Assembly: GCF_016765695.1 (NCBI RefSeq)
Contig: NZ_JAETGO010000069.1
Coordinates: 84,116 to 148,115 of the forward strand
DNA: 64,000 bases
Direction: 5' to 3'
Origin: Sporosalibacterium faouarense
GTDB lineage: Bacteria > Bacillota > Clostridia > Tissierellales > VENL01
Part shown: positions 28,244 to 37,113 of the stretch, piece after piece
Layout: each line of letters opens with the position of its first letter
Numbering within the stretch: the stretch's first letter is position 1
Notes under the pieces: model-generated
What the model was told of the DNA's origin: nothing
What the model saw: the letters and a program-made list of their open reading frames with translations, nothing else
Databases searched by the model: none
Made by a program: the position numbers and the translations under genes

Positions 28244-28272
28244 TTTAGCTACAATAGGTTTCTGATGGCTTG

Positions 28273-28977
28273 CTATTCTAAGGGGTCTAATTCTATAATG
28301 TACTCAATCTCTTCATTATTGTAGCTAGTATACTTTGGCATCTTTATCAACTCTTCTAAAGTAATAGCTTTTTCTCCATCTTTTCCGTTAACTGTCAATC
28401 CATCGTAATACCAAGTCATTGATTTCTCAATATTAATAATTTTCCATTCATTATCTATTTTCTGTAGAGTATAGCGTTTGTTAACATAATCAACTGTATT
28501 TTTTTCATCATGGAATTTTGTAATTCTTTGAGTGAATACATATCTGAAGTCATTAACATTAGGATCATATACATCTGATATCTTTAATGTATTTTCGACA
28601 TTTTCATTGGAAATAAAAGAAGTCATGTTGTATTGCATATCTTTTTTTAGCTTTTCTTTATGTGCTTTTAAATCATCTATAGATAACCCCTTTAAATCAA
28701 TTCCTTTAAACTCTTTTAATTGACCATTTTCATCATAAGAAGAAAATATCACTTCATCATCTAAATCAGGAAACCAGTCCACAAGTATTCCTTCTATATT
28801 AGATTTATAATCGGAATAGGTTATGTCTAAGTGCTTGAACTTAATATCATTAACTGCTAATATCTTAACTTTATCAATCATTTTCTCTTCTATACTTTGT
28901 GAAGAACTTTCTTGAGTTTCACAACCGGAAATAAGGAATAAAAGAATTAAAATAGATATAAACATACTTTTTTTCAA
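28273..28977 (-). CDS. Lipoprotein of unknown function
   Basis: About 234 residues. The chosen TTG start (28977) follows GGGGGG by six bases and gives a signal peptide MKKSMFISILILLFLISGC with a lipobox cysteine at 19. The longer ATG start at 29010 would put 11 odd residues before it. The mature part is hydrophilic, with no recognised domain. It contains NKRYTLQKIDNEWKIINIE, reminiscent of SnoaL/NTF2-like or DUF4829-type accessory folds in lipoproteins, but this is a weak impression. It is a single-gene unit on the minus strand. Confidence 0.7.
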   Translation of the reverse strand: MKKSMFISILILLFLISGCETQESSSQSIEEKMIDKVKILAVNDIKFKHLDITYSDYKSNIEGILVDWFPDLDDEVIFSSYDENGQLKEFKGIDLKGLSIDDLKAHKEKLKKDMQYNMTSFISNENVENTLKISDVYDPNVNDFRYVFTQRITKFHDEKNTVDYVNKRYTLQKIDNEWKIINIEKSMTWYYDGLTVNGKDGEKAITLEELIKMPKYTSYNNEEIEYIIELDPLE

Positions 28978-29160
28978 AATAATCCCCCCATAATATAAAT
29001 ATTTTATCAATTATTTCCATTATATAACTTATTGATAAATTAGACAAATGACTTAAATAAGGACAATAATTTTAAAATAACGATAATTAAATTATTTAAT
29101 TTTAAAATTAATAAAAAGAAAAAAAGAATAAACAATATTAATAAAATGCATAGAATTATA

Positions 29161-29188
29161 TTGACACATAAATAAAATTTAGTATAAT
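29161..29188 (+). promoter_or_regulatory. Promoter for MFS exporter gene
   Basis: TTGACA (29161-29166), a 16-bp spacer and TATAAT (29183-29188). Confidence 0.75.
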
Positions 29189-29265
29189 GATATTATAACG
29201 CAATAAATTTAAAATACATATAATAAAAATCAAAGTTTAATTCAACAATATTAAGGGGGAGTTGC

Positions 29266-30615
29266 ATGGACACTGTAATAAAAAAGAAAGAGAAGATTAT
29301 TTTTCGAAATAGGGACTTTATGCTTTTATTACTAGGTCAACTAGTGTCTAATATAGGAAATGCAGTTCATTCTGCAGCAGTATCCTTGTATATTATGGAT
29401 TTAGTTGGTGAAGGTAATTCTGGTATGTTTATAGGTATTTTTGGAATATGTATGGCTGTTCCAGGAATTATATTTGGACCATTATCAGGAGTATTTGCTG
29501 ATAAATTTGATAGAAAAAAGATTATTGTTGGTACAGATTTCATCAGAGGTATATTAATGTTAATATTATTAGGATTTATATATTTTGATATAGTGCCATT
29601 GATTGCACTTTTTACGATGACTGCAATAAGCGCATTTTTTGGAAGTTTCTTTAATCCAGCAGTAAGCGCATCAATACCAAATATTGTAGAAGAGAAAAAT
29701 TTGACTAAGGCAAATTCCTTTAGTGGTATGGGAAGACAACTGACTTGGATAGTTGGAATGGCAATATCAGGATTCTTATATTACTATATAGGGTTTGTAG
29801 GCGTATTAGTAGTTAATGGTCTCTCATTTATCTTATCAGCTCTTTCAGAAATGTTTATTAATATTCCCCAAAATAAAAAGAAAGTAGAAAAGCTGTCCAA
29901 TGAATCAGATAATAAAGAGGAATATTCGAAAGAAGAAACTGAAATTGGTCAATCCGATGAAAATGAAAAGGTTCAATCATCCTTTTGGGAGGATTTTAAG
30001 GATGGGCTTCGAGTGATTCGAGGACAAAAAGCAATAATGACTTTATTGGGATTTGTGATAGTTCTTAACTTCTTATTTAATCCTATTTTCCAAGTGGTTT
30101 TCCCAAAGACCATTAAATTCACTTTAGGTATGGGAGCAAGGGAGTATGGACTATTGTATGCTGTTTCACCTGTAGGATCAATTCTTGGAATGCTCCTTTT
30201 ATCTATTTTACCTCAAAAGGAAAAAAATTATGGTATGATGATGTTTACGATATTTATGCATGGATTTTTATTAGCAATCTTAGGATTACCTATATTACCA
30301 TTTATTCTAGGAAACATAAGCAATTCAATGGCATTCTTTATATTCTGTGCAATATTCTTTATGTTCGGAGTCTTTAATGCATTACTAAATGTACCCCTGA
30401 CAACTACCTTTCAAAAAAAGATACCTGATGAGTATAGAGGAAGATTCTTTGGCATTTTAGGAACTGTGTCCCAGGGGATTACACCTCTAGGTCTATTAGT
30501 AATCGGCTTTATAGCTGATACATTTCATCCATCAGCTATTTTTATAACTGTGGGATTAATGTCAATTTCATTAACAATATGGATGTTGTTTGTAAAAGAG
30601 TTAAAGGAGTTATAG
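29266..30615 (+). CDS. MFS exporter (macrolide-efflux MefA-like subfamily)
   Basis: 449 residues, 12 predicted helices. Features are LLGQLVSNIGNAVHSAAVSLYIMDL at the start (first helix, residues about 18-42), the loop-2/3 motif GVFADKFDRKKI, and a long charged central loop (about 205-245, rich in Glu and Lys). The QKKIPDEYRGRFFGILG segment near 385-400 is typical of MFS_3 and macrolide-efflux-like members. Probable drug or metabolite efflux by proton antiport, substrate unknown. It is followed 43 bases later by a GNAT gene on the same strand, perhaps a shared resistance or detoxification unit. Ribosome-binding site AAGGGGGAG. Confidence 0.85.
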   Translation: MDTVIKKKEKIIFRNRDFMLLLLGQLVSNIGNAVHSAAVSLYIMDLVGEGNSGMFIGIFGICMAVPGIIFGPLSGVFADKFDRKKIIVGTDFIRGILMLILLGFIYFDIVPLIALFTMTAISAFFGSFFNPAVSASIPNIVEEKNLTKANSFSGMGRQLTWIVGMAISGFLYYYIGFVGVLVVNGLSFILSALSEMFINIPQNKKKVEKLSNESDNKEEYSKEETEIGQSDENEKVQSSFWEDFKDGLRVIRGQKAIMTLLGFVIVLNFLFNPIFQVVFPKTIKFTLGMGAREYGLLYAVSPVGSILGMLLLSILPQKEKNYGMMMFTIFMHGFLLAILGLPILPFILGNISNSMAFFIFCAIFFMFGVFNALLNVPLTTTFQKKIPDEYRGRFFGILGTVSQGITPLGLLVIGFIADTFHPSAIFITVGLMSISLTIWMLFVKELKEL

Positions 30616-30658
30616 TGCAAACATTTTATGAAAAAATATTAGATATGGGGGAATATAA

Positions 30659-31558
30659 ATGAATAAAGTATCAAACTTTCAATGGAAAGTGATTGAAAAG
30701 GAAGATAAGAAAAATATTATTAATTTTATAAAAGTGTTAAATGAAGTAGATAATTTAGAAGCTACTGTTTCTGAGGAAATGTTGGACTATTTTCTAAGCA
30801 AACCAAACTTTAAAGATAGTATGTTTTTAATTTATGAAGAAGGTAAGCTTATAGGGATAGGTACATGTATATCATCAGGAACATCTAAATATGAAGGTGG
30901 ATTTGAGGTTTACGTTCATCCAAAATTTAGGGGGATGGGCATTGAGGATAGCATCTATGATATTCTTGTAAAAAAAGCTAAGGAAAAGAAATTAAGAAAA
31001 GTAACTGCTAGTTCAAATGAGGATATTGAATATTTGAGAAGCTTATTTGAAAGAAATAAGTTTAAAGAGTATGAATACATGTGGCATATGAAGTTACACC
31101 TAAGAGATAAAAAGTTTGAGAGTTTGGAAAATAACGAATTAAGTTTTGTTAAGACCGATATAAAAGATTTATCTAGATTTACTGATTTAATGAATGATGG
31201 ATTTAGGGAAGGTAAAGAAGGAAAATATACAGAGGAAGCTTTAGAAAATAAGTTCTCTGACCCAAATACTGACATATATCTACTTAAAAAAGATGATGAG
31301 TTAATTGCATGTACAAGTATTACTTTTCAAGAAGAAATGTCTATTGGATATATTTCAGGATTAGCAGTTTATAAAATATATAGAGGTAAAGGATTTGGAC
31401 AAATACTACTTAACTTAAGTATAAGAAAAATAAAGGAAAGAGGATTAGATACTGCTTCTTTACATGTAGTAGGGACAAATGAAAGCGCATTGAAACTCTA
31501 CAAGAAATCAGGATTTGATGAATGTGGAAAAGTAATAAGATATGAAAAAGAATTTTAA
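30659..31558 (+). CDS. Two-domain GNAT acetyltransferase
   Basis: 299 residues with two GNAT folds. The N-terminal one (about 1-145) has a degenerate acetyl-CoA loop, HPKFRGMGIEDS. The C-terminal one (about 150-299) has a complete one, YKIYRGKGFGQILL, followed by NESALKLYKKSGF. This suggests that the second domain binds acetyl-CoA productively while the first is perhaps structural or substrate-binding. The acceptor is unknown. It is the downstream partner of the MFS exporter. Confidence 0.85.
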   Translation: MNKVSNFQWKVIEKEDKKNIINFIKVLNEVDNLEATVSEEMLDYFLSKPNFKDSMFLIYEEGKLIGIGTCISSGTSKYEGGFEVYVHPKFRGMGIEDSIYDILVKKAKEKKLRKVTASSNEDIEYLRSLFERNKFKEYEYMWHMKLHLRDKKFESLENNELSFVKTDIKDLSRFTDLMNDGFREGKEGKYTEEALENKFSDPNTDIYLLKKDDELIACTSITFQEEMSIGYISGLAVYKIYRGKGFGQILLNLSIRKIKERGLDTASLHVVGTNESALKLYKKSGFDECGKVIRYEKEF

Positions 31559-31568
31559 TCTAAATATG

Positions 31569-31604
31569 ATAGGGAAGAAAGAATAGCTATTCTTTCTTCC
31601 CTAT
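31569..31604. terminator. Perfect-palindrome bidirectional terminator
   Basis: A 36-bp perfect palindrome with arms ATAGGGAAGAAAGAATAG and its complement. The last codons of the convergent minus-strand gene (GKKE, stop) are encoded inside one arm, so coding and terminator overlap. Confidence 0.85.
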
Positions 31605-31844
31605 TTCTATAATGGCACCTATCTTAGACATTACGTGATCATATCCACCTTTGCTATGGGGAATCATACAATTACTGCAGTCTTTTATTTTATTTTTATA
31701 GCTAAAGTTACCTCCACAGTTTTCCTTTAATGCATATAATGGACAATAGCAAAATAAGCAATTAAAATGCTCAGAATCATTAGTGTTATGGCAAGGGAAA
31801 AATTCACATTTTGTATTTTGAACAAACTTATAATTTTCACTCAT
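31587..31844 (-). CDS. Cysteine-rich small-domain protein
   Basis: 85 residues with eight cysteines (13, 18, 29, 32, 34, 43, 56, 59) in the spacing of the Cysteine-rich small domain family, including NCLFCYCPLY and CSNCMIPH. Such proteins probably bind zinc or an Fe-S cluster. In other genomes the domain is often found near or fused to cobalamin-pathway proteins, but nothing here supports that role. The reading frame ends within the terminator stem. AGGAGG-like ribosome-binding site just upstream (complement of TCCTCC at about 31851-31856). Confidence 0.85.
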   Translation of the reverse strand: MSENYKFVQNTKCEFFPCHNTNDSEHFNCLFCYCPLYALKENCGGNFSYKNKIKDCSNCMIPHSKGGYDHVMSKIGAIIEIGKKE

Positions 31845-31936
31845 TTCAAATCCTCCTAAAAGTTTTTCTTATCTCTGATTATATAGCATATGGAATTATT
31901 GTAAATACTTATATTAAAATTAAGATTTTTTAACAA

Positions 31937-31965
31937 TTTACATATTTATTGTACTTCTGTATAAT
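31937..31965 (+). promoter_or_regulatory. Promoter for degV-like gene
   Basis: TTTACA (31937-31942), a 17-bp spacer and TATAAT (31960-31965). Confidence 0.75.
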
Positions 31966-31997
31966 TAAATTAAAGGATGAAATAAGGAGATGAGAGA

Positions 31998-32855
31998 ATG
32001 AGCGTAAAAATAATAACTGATAGTGGCTGTGACTTACCTAAGAATATTTTAGAACAATATGACATAGAGTTACTTTCTTTAGGGGTTCATCTAGAAGACA
32101 AGAATTATTTGGATGGAGTGGATTTAGAACCAAAAAAACTATACGATAAAATGAGAGAGGGCAAGGTTGCAACAACCTCACAGGTTTCTCCGCAAACTTT
32201 TATGGAAGTATTCACTAAGCATGCAAAAAATAATCAAAGTTGCATATATATCGCTTTTTCTTCTCAACTATCTGGTACATATGAAACCTCTGAGATGATT
32301 TTTCAGCAGGTTAAAGAAGAGTATCCTGATTTTGATTTAGATATTATTGATACAAAGTGTGCTTCTTTAGGAGATGGGTTAGTTGTATATAAGGCTGCAC
32401 AGATGGCAAAAGAGGGAAAATCTAAGGAGGAAATCCTAGAAAGTATAAACTTCTATAAGGAGCATGTTGAGCATGTATTTACTGTAGATGACTTAGAGTA
32501 TCTCTTTAGAGGAGGTAGAGTAAGTAAAACAGCCGCATTTCTAGGCACTTTGCTAAATATCAAGCCTTTGCTAGATGTTGAGGATGGAAAGCTTATTCCA
32601 AGAGAAAAGGTTAGGGGAAGAAAAAAAGTTCTTAAAAGATTAGTCAAAATTATGGGTGAAAGAGGAGTTAACTTAAAGAATCAACTTATTGCTATTTCTC
32701 ATGGTGATGATGAAAAAGGGGCATTACAATTGAGAGATATGATTCAGGAAGAGTATGGATGTGAAGATTTTCTCATAAATATGATTGGTTGTGCAATTGG
32801 TGCCCATTCAGGGCCAGGAACTATATCTTTATTTTTCTTGAATAAAGAAGAATAA
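31998..32855 (+). CDS. DegV-family fatty-acid-binding protein
   Basis: 285 residues. DegV proteins (FakB type) bind fatty acids and present them to the FakA kinase in some Firmicutes. The N-terminal KIITDSGCDLPKNILEQYDI and the TSQVSPQTFMEVF segment are family hallmarks, as are YIAFSSQLSGTYE and the C-terminal GCAIGAHSGPGTISLFF (around 265-282). Normal length. No FakA neighbour is visible, so the partner is elsewhere. Single gene with its own promoter and terminator. Confidence 0.93.
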   Translation: MSVKIITDSGCDLPKNILEQYDIELLSLGVHLEDKNYLDGVDLEPKKLYDKMREGKVATTSQVSPQTFMEVFTKHAKNNQSCIYIAFSSQLSGTYETSEMIFQQVKEEYPDFDLDIIDTKCASLGDGLVVYKAAQMAKEGKSKEEILESINFYKEHVEHVFTVDDLEYLFRGGRVSKTAAFLGTLLNIKPLLDVEDGKLIPREKVRGRKKVLKRLVKIMGERGVNLKNQLIAISHGDDEKGALQLRDMIQEEYGCEDFLINMIGCAIGAHSGPGTISLFFLNKEE

Positions 32856-32920
32856 GAGAGATGAGTTTTTAATTATTAAAATAATATTACAAAAAATTTT
32901 AGAAGAATATAAGCAAGATT

Positions 32921-32957
32921 AAAAGAAGTGATGAAGTTTGTTTCGTCACTTCTTTTA
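32921..32957 (+). terminator. Terminator after degV-like gene
   Basis: Stem AAAAGAAGTGATGAA / TTCGTCACTTCTTTT, one mismatch, followed by T-rich sequence. Confidence 0.82.
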
Positions 32958-32985
32958 TATTATTTTTATATAATGTAAAAAACTA

Positions 32986-33014
32986 TTTACAAAATATGTA
33001 TACTATTATATAAT
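32986..33014 (+). promoter_or_regulatory. Promoter for the second MFS gene
   Basis: TTTACA (32986-32991), a 17-bp spacer and TATAAT (33009-33014). Confidence 0.75.
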
Positions 33015-33046
33015 GCCTACTAATAATCTTTTTTGGGGGTGAGTCT

Positions 33047-34243
33047 ATGGATATAAATAAGAATATTAAAAATTATTATTTTTATTCAACATTTGCAGAA
33101 CTGCTGATACTTGGGCCTATCATGGTATTGTTTTTATTAGCTAAGGGATTATCCTTTACTCAAATAATGCTATTACAATCAATAGCAGCAGTTTCAGTTG
33201 TAGTATTTGAAGTTCCTACTGGGGCTGTGGCTGATAAGTTTGGAAGAAAGCTTAGTATGATATTAGGAGCAAGCTTTTGGGGAATAAGTTTATTTGTATA
33301 CATGGTTGGAAAAAGTTTTATAGTTTTCATGATTGCTGAGATAGTATTTAGCATAGGAGCTACTCTGAAATCAGGAGCCGATACTGCACTTATATATGAT
33401 TCACTTAAAAAGCATAAAGTAGAAGGTGAATTTCAAAGGATAGAAGGTAATGCCAGAGCATTTTCTTTATACGCTCAAGCCATTGGCTCAATTATCGCAG
33501 GATTTATTTATGGAATAGATAGAAATTTACCAATGTTAGTTTCAATTATATTTATGATTATAACAATAATAGTGGCTATTAGATTCGATGAGCCACCTAT
33601 TGAAGAGAAAGAAGGGAGTCACGAGGCTAAATACTTATCACATATAATAGAAAGTGGAAAGTACATTATAAAGCATGAGAAGATAAAAGCCATATTATTA
33701 TTTTCAACAGTGTTCTTTGTATTTTATAGGGCCGGATTTTGGTTTTTCCAGCCTTACATGAAATCAGTAAATATTCCTGTTGAGGCATTTGGAATTATAT
33801 TTTTTGTATTTAATATTACAGCAGCTTTCGTTTCCAAACGTAGCCATAAGATAATGCAGATGACTAAGCCAAGAACTTTAACTTTTATGGCAGTATTGAT
33901 TATAGTATCATTTCTTATTCTAGGGGTGACTAAAATATGGGTTGGAGTCGCTGCTATTCTCCTACAGCAAGCTGCTAGAGGCTTATATAGACCAGTAACT
34001 AGAAAATATTTAAACAAGCATATACCATCGGATAAAAGAGCAACGATCCTATCATTTAATAGCTTAGTTACTAATATTGCTGTAGCAATAGCTTTACCTT
34101 TTATGGGAGTATTAATGGATTCAACAAATGTTTATATTTCCCATTTGATTTTAGCATTGGTAATGATAATATTAATTGGAATGTCGTCGATATATATGAA
34201 TAAAAGGTTGGGAAAGAAGAATAAATTAAAGGAATTAGCATAA
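33047..34243 (+). CDS. MFS transporter
   Basis: 398 residues, 12 hydrophobic helices. Motif A after helix 2 is VPTGAVADKFGRKLSMILG. Other typical features are GATLKSGADTALIYDSLKK and the later LQQAARGLYRPVTRKYLNKHIPSDKRATILS, seen in a widespread clostridial MFS group of unknown substrate. GGGGGTGAG provides the ribosome-binding site. It is unrelated in detail to the MefA-like gene at 29266 and is monocistronic. Role as an efflux pump is inferred from family. Confidence 0.85.
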   Translation: MDINKNIKNYYFYSTFAELLILGPIMVLFLLAKGLSFTQIMLLQSIAAVSVVVFEVPTGAVADKFGRKLSMILGASFWGISLFVYMVGKSFIVFMIAEIVFSIGATLKSGADTALIYDSLKKHKVEGEFQRIEGNARAFSLYAQAIGSIIAGFIYGIDRNLPMLVSIIFMIITIIVAIRFDEPPIEEKEGSHEAKYLSHIIESGKYIIKHEKIKAILLFSTVFFVFYRAGFWFFQPYMKSVNIPVEAFGIIFFVFNITAAFVSKRSHKIMQMTKPRTLTFMAVLIIVSFLILGVTKIWVGVAAILLQQAARGLYRPVTRKYLNKHIPSDKRATILSFNSLVTNIAVAIALPFMGVLMDSTNVYISHLILALVMIILIGMSSIYMNKRLGKKNKLKELA

Positions 34244-34377
34244 ATACTAGGATTTAAATAAAGAATGAATTATACATTCTAAAAGCTTATATTCTCTAAT
34301 TCTATCTTTCAACTAATTTATTATTTTTAAATAATACTTGTTTGATAGACATCTTTTAGTAAAAAAGACATCAATAG

Positions 34378-34400
34378 CGGGAATCTTTTTGAGATTCCCG
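34378..34400. other. Hairpin in a 287-bp intergenic space
   Basis: CGGGAATCT (34378-34386) / AGATTCCCG (34392-34400), loop TTTTG. No T-run follows on either strand, so it is not a typical terminator. Two AGACATC repeats lie just upstream. The rest of 34244-34530 shows no gene. Confidence 0.5.
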
Positions 34401-34530
34401 TAAAGTACTAAAAAATTATCTTATATAACTATATAACAAAAATATCATTCTCTAAATTATATTAAATTTCTCTTAAGAGCAAGAAACACTGATATGTTTA
34501 ATTTTTTTATTCCTTTATACTATATATACT

Positions 34531-34761
34531 CTAATACTTTTGAATCTCAAATAATCCTTCTACCCTTTCATTCATATATTTATATGAATCATAAATTCCT
34601 TGATTATAAAACTCTTTGGCAAGATGTTCAGTAAAAAAATCTAGGATAATCATAGCTGCTAAATCACCTAAATCTTCATTACGTTCTTCTAAAAAGAATT
34701 TCTTAATAGCATCTAACATTTTTTTTTGATTTTCTTGACTAATTTCAAATTTTTTGTCCAA
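34531..34761 (-). CDS. DUF2164 family protein
   Basis: 76 residues, highly helical. The motif LAAMIILDFFTEHLAKEFYNQGIYDSYKYM matches the DUF2164 pattern of small bacterial proteins (LAA-x-LLDFF...YNQ); here it occupies residues about 34-65. Function unknown. It lies about 120 bases downstream of the two-gene DNA-repair-like set on the same strand, with its own AGGAGG-type ribosome-binding site, so a functional link is possible but not supported by overlap. Confidence 0.8.
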   Translation of the reverse strand: MDKKFEISQENQKKMLDAIKKFFLEERNEDLGDLAAMIILDFFTEHLAKEFYNQGIYDSYKYMNERVEGLFEIQKY

Positions 34762-34884
34762 AATAAAATCCTCCTTATTATATTGATAAAATTGTATAAT
34801 AAAATTTTCTTAAACACTTGAATTTAGGCATTTATTCATAATATCTGAAAAAATCATTCATTACAATAGGATATAAGCATTATA

Positions 34885-35619
34885 TCATTTTTCAACTAGG
34901 TATTTCCAATATTTCATTGGCATATTACTTTTCTGTAGCTTTGGATTAATCCTGTTTTTAATAGCAATACTATCAAAATACTTTATCCAAAGTCTTTGAT
35001 AAAAAATCTCATCTTTACTAAACTCTAAATCACTTTCTAAATTAATATCCTTTACTACCCATTCTTTCTGATTGTATAGAACTCCAATGCCTCTTTTAAT
35101 ATCGTGTATAACCCAATTTTGATCGGATAGACGCTCAATAAAATGCGGAGCAATCAAAGCAGTGATATTATAGTCCGGTTCATATTCTGCATAATAAATA
35201 TTATTCTTTAACTCTTTGAACCTAAGTAAACCTAGCATAAAATGGATTTCTCTTGTGACTTTCCTTCTTATATTATGTATTGTTGATACCCTGTCATCTG
35301 ATATATGGAGGTCCACATTTCTACCTATTTTCCAGCCGTACCTAAGATATTGATAAATTAGAGTTCCAATATCATCAAACTCTGATAGATAGACATAAAA
35401 AACATTTTGTAGTGTTTTAACAGATATTTTTTTTCTAATTGAATTATAGACCTTCTCTGCTTTTTCTGGAACAGTTTCTATGTGGATGTATTCCACAAGT
35501 AGCTCTCTCTGATAGTTATTTATGCTCAGTATTTTTAGAGGATTGTCTTTTCGATAATATGCCTCATAAATTGATGTTAATAAACCTTCAAAACTTCCAT
35601 CATATATATAATAAATCAT
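34885..35619 (-). CDS. TIGR03915-type predicted DNA metabolism protein
   Basis: 244 residues. The start MIYYIYDGSFEGLLTSIYEAY and the later KVTREIHFMLGLLRFKELKNN, then YAEYEPDYNITALIAPHFIERL, are the hallmarks of the DUF4130/TIGR03915 group. Its members always occur next to, or fused with, the radical SAM protein encoded immediately upstream or with a uracil-DNA-glycosylase. The reading frame overlaps the upstream gene by 4 bases (ATGA coupling), so the two are made together. The biochemical role is unknown. A role in nucleic-acid repair or modification is inferred from partner genes across the family. Confidence 0.9.
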   Translation of the reverse strand: MIYYIYDGSFEGLLTSIYEAYYRKDNPLKILSINNYQRELLVEYIHIETVPEKAEKVYNSIRKKISVKTLQNVFYVYLSEFDDIGTLIYQYLRYGWKIGRNVDLHISDDRVSTIHNIRRKVTREIHFMLGLLRFKELKNNIYYAEYEPDYNITALIAPHFIERLSDQNWVIHDIKRGIGVLYNQKEWVVKDINLESDLEFSKDEIFYQRLWIKYFDSIAIKNRINPKLQKSNMPMKYWKYLVEK

Positions 35620-36929
35620 TTGAAGTCCTCTCCTATTTCTATAAGGTGGTTTTCTACAGGAGCTAAACTTGGATATAATGAAAAAATAGAAAGCTGTTCA
35701 CCTTGCTTTTTATTATTATTCTGTTTGCTAGAATCCATTAATAAACTTTTCTTGATTCTATTCTCATCTATACCAACTTCACCGTAATACTTTCCTTGGC
35801 AAGTTATGAAAAATCTAGCTCTCTTTAAAACAGCACCAATTTTTTTGAGATTATCATATGTTAGAGGTCCAAAACGCCTTGCTGCTAGAATTTTTTTAGC
35901 TGACTTTATTCCTATACCCGGTATCCTAATAAGCATTTCGTAATCAGCTTTATTTATTTCCACAGGAAATAGGTGTAGATTTCTAAGGGCCCAATTACAT
36001 TTAGGATCAAAATCTATATCAAAGTTTGGAGAGTTTTTATCTAATAACTCAGACGAAGTAAATCCATAGAATCTCAATAACCAATCTGCTTGATATAGTC
36101 TGTGCTCTCTTAATAATGGAGGTGTACTTATATCAGGTAGATTAGGATGCTTTGATACAGGTACATATGCTGAAAAGTATACCCTTTTTAAGTGATATTT
36201 GTTGTATAGAGATTCAGAAAGATTTAAAATAGTAAAGTCTTCGTCATCAGTAGCACCTACGATCAATTGAGTGCTTTGACCGGCAGGAACAAATTTATTA
36301 GCAGATCTATAACGTTGTAAGGCATATTTGTTTTCTATAATTTTTGAATCAATCTGTCCCATAGGAGTAAAAATAGAATTCATATTCTTTTGTGGTGCAA
36401 GCAATTTTAAGCCTTTATCCGACGGAAGCTCTATATTAACACTCATTCTATCTGCAAATCTACCTGCTTCTTCTATTATCTCTATATTAGCTCCAGGTAT
36501 GGCTTTGAGATGTATATATCCATTAAAATTATAATCTAATCTAAGTTTTTTCACAGTATGGAGTAACAACTCCATTGTATAATTTGGATTATTAATTATA
36601 CCAGAGCTTAGAAAAAGACCTTCTATATAATTTCTGCGATAAAAACTAATAGTCAGCTTAGCTAGTTCGTCAGGAGTAAAAGCAGCTCTTGGAACGTCAT
36701 TAGTAACTTTATTAACACAATATTTGCAATTATAAATGCAATAATTCGTAAAAAGTATTTTTAACAATGAAATACATCGACCATCATCTGACCAACTATG
36801 ACATATTCCACTTATATGACTGTTGCCTATCCCACCTTTAGTATTCTTCCTTGAACTTCCACTGGAGGAACATGAAACGTCATATTTGGCTGCATCGGCT
36901 AATATTTTTAATTTATCTAAAATCTCCAT
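35616..36929 (-). CDS. Radical SAM protein, putative DNA modification/repair (TIGR03916 type)
   Basis: 437 residues. The radical SAM cluster motif is CIYNCKYC (C-x3-C-x2-C, about residue 68-75). It is preceded by the family-specific DVSCSSSGSSR and CHSWSDDGRCISLLK segments. A C-terminal helix-hairpin-helix, RIPGIGIKSAKKILAARRFG (about 332-352), suggests nucleic-acid binding. The enzyme would cleave SAM to a 5'-deoxyadenosyl radical with a 4Fe-4S cluster. The substrate is unknown. Translationally coupled to the TIGR03915-type partner. Confidence 0.9.
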   Translation of the reverse strand: MEILDKLKILADAAKYDVSCSSSGSSRKNTKGGIGNSHISGICHSWSDDGRCISLLKILFTNYCIYNCKYCVNKVTNDVPRAAFTPDELAKLTISFYRRNYIEGLFLSSGIINNPNYTMELLLHTVKKLRLDYNFNGYIHLKAIPGANIEIIEEAGRFADRMSVNIELPSDKGLKLLAPQKNMNSIFTPMGQIDSKIIENKYALQRYRSANKFVPAGQSTQLIVGATDDEDFTILNLSESLYNKYHLKRVYFSAYVPVSKHPNLPDISTPPLLREHRLYQADWLLRFYGFTSSELLDKNSPNFDIDFDPKCNWALRNLHLFPVEINKADYEMLIRIPGIGIKSAKKILAARRFGPLTYDNLKKIGAVLKRARFFITCQGKYYGEVGIDENRIKKSLLMDSSKQNNNKKQGEQLSIFSLYPSLAPVENHLIEIGEDFK

Positions 36930-37113
36930 GAAATCACCTCTAATGGTAATATAGGATTATTTTAACATAAAAAATACAATAAATCAAACGTATGTTCGTA
37001 ATTTTTTGTCTAGTATTGATTAGAGAGGAATCATAGGAAAAATTGTCAAATATTTAATAAAATTTGGGAAAAATGATATAATTATTTTAATAAAATAAAC
37101 AGGGGGAATCATT

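Noticed and set aside
34378..34400. Rho-independent terminator for the MFS gene
   Set aside because: Good stem, but no T-run on either strand; recorded only as a hairpin.
36930..37113. Promoter for the zinc peptidase
   Set aside because: A TATAAT at 37077-37082 has no acceptable -35 at 16-18 bp; left unlisted.
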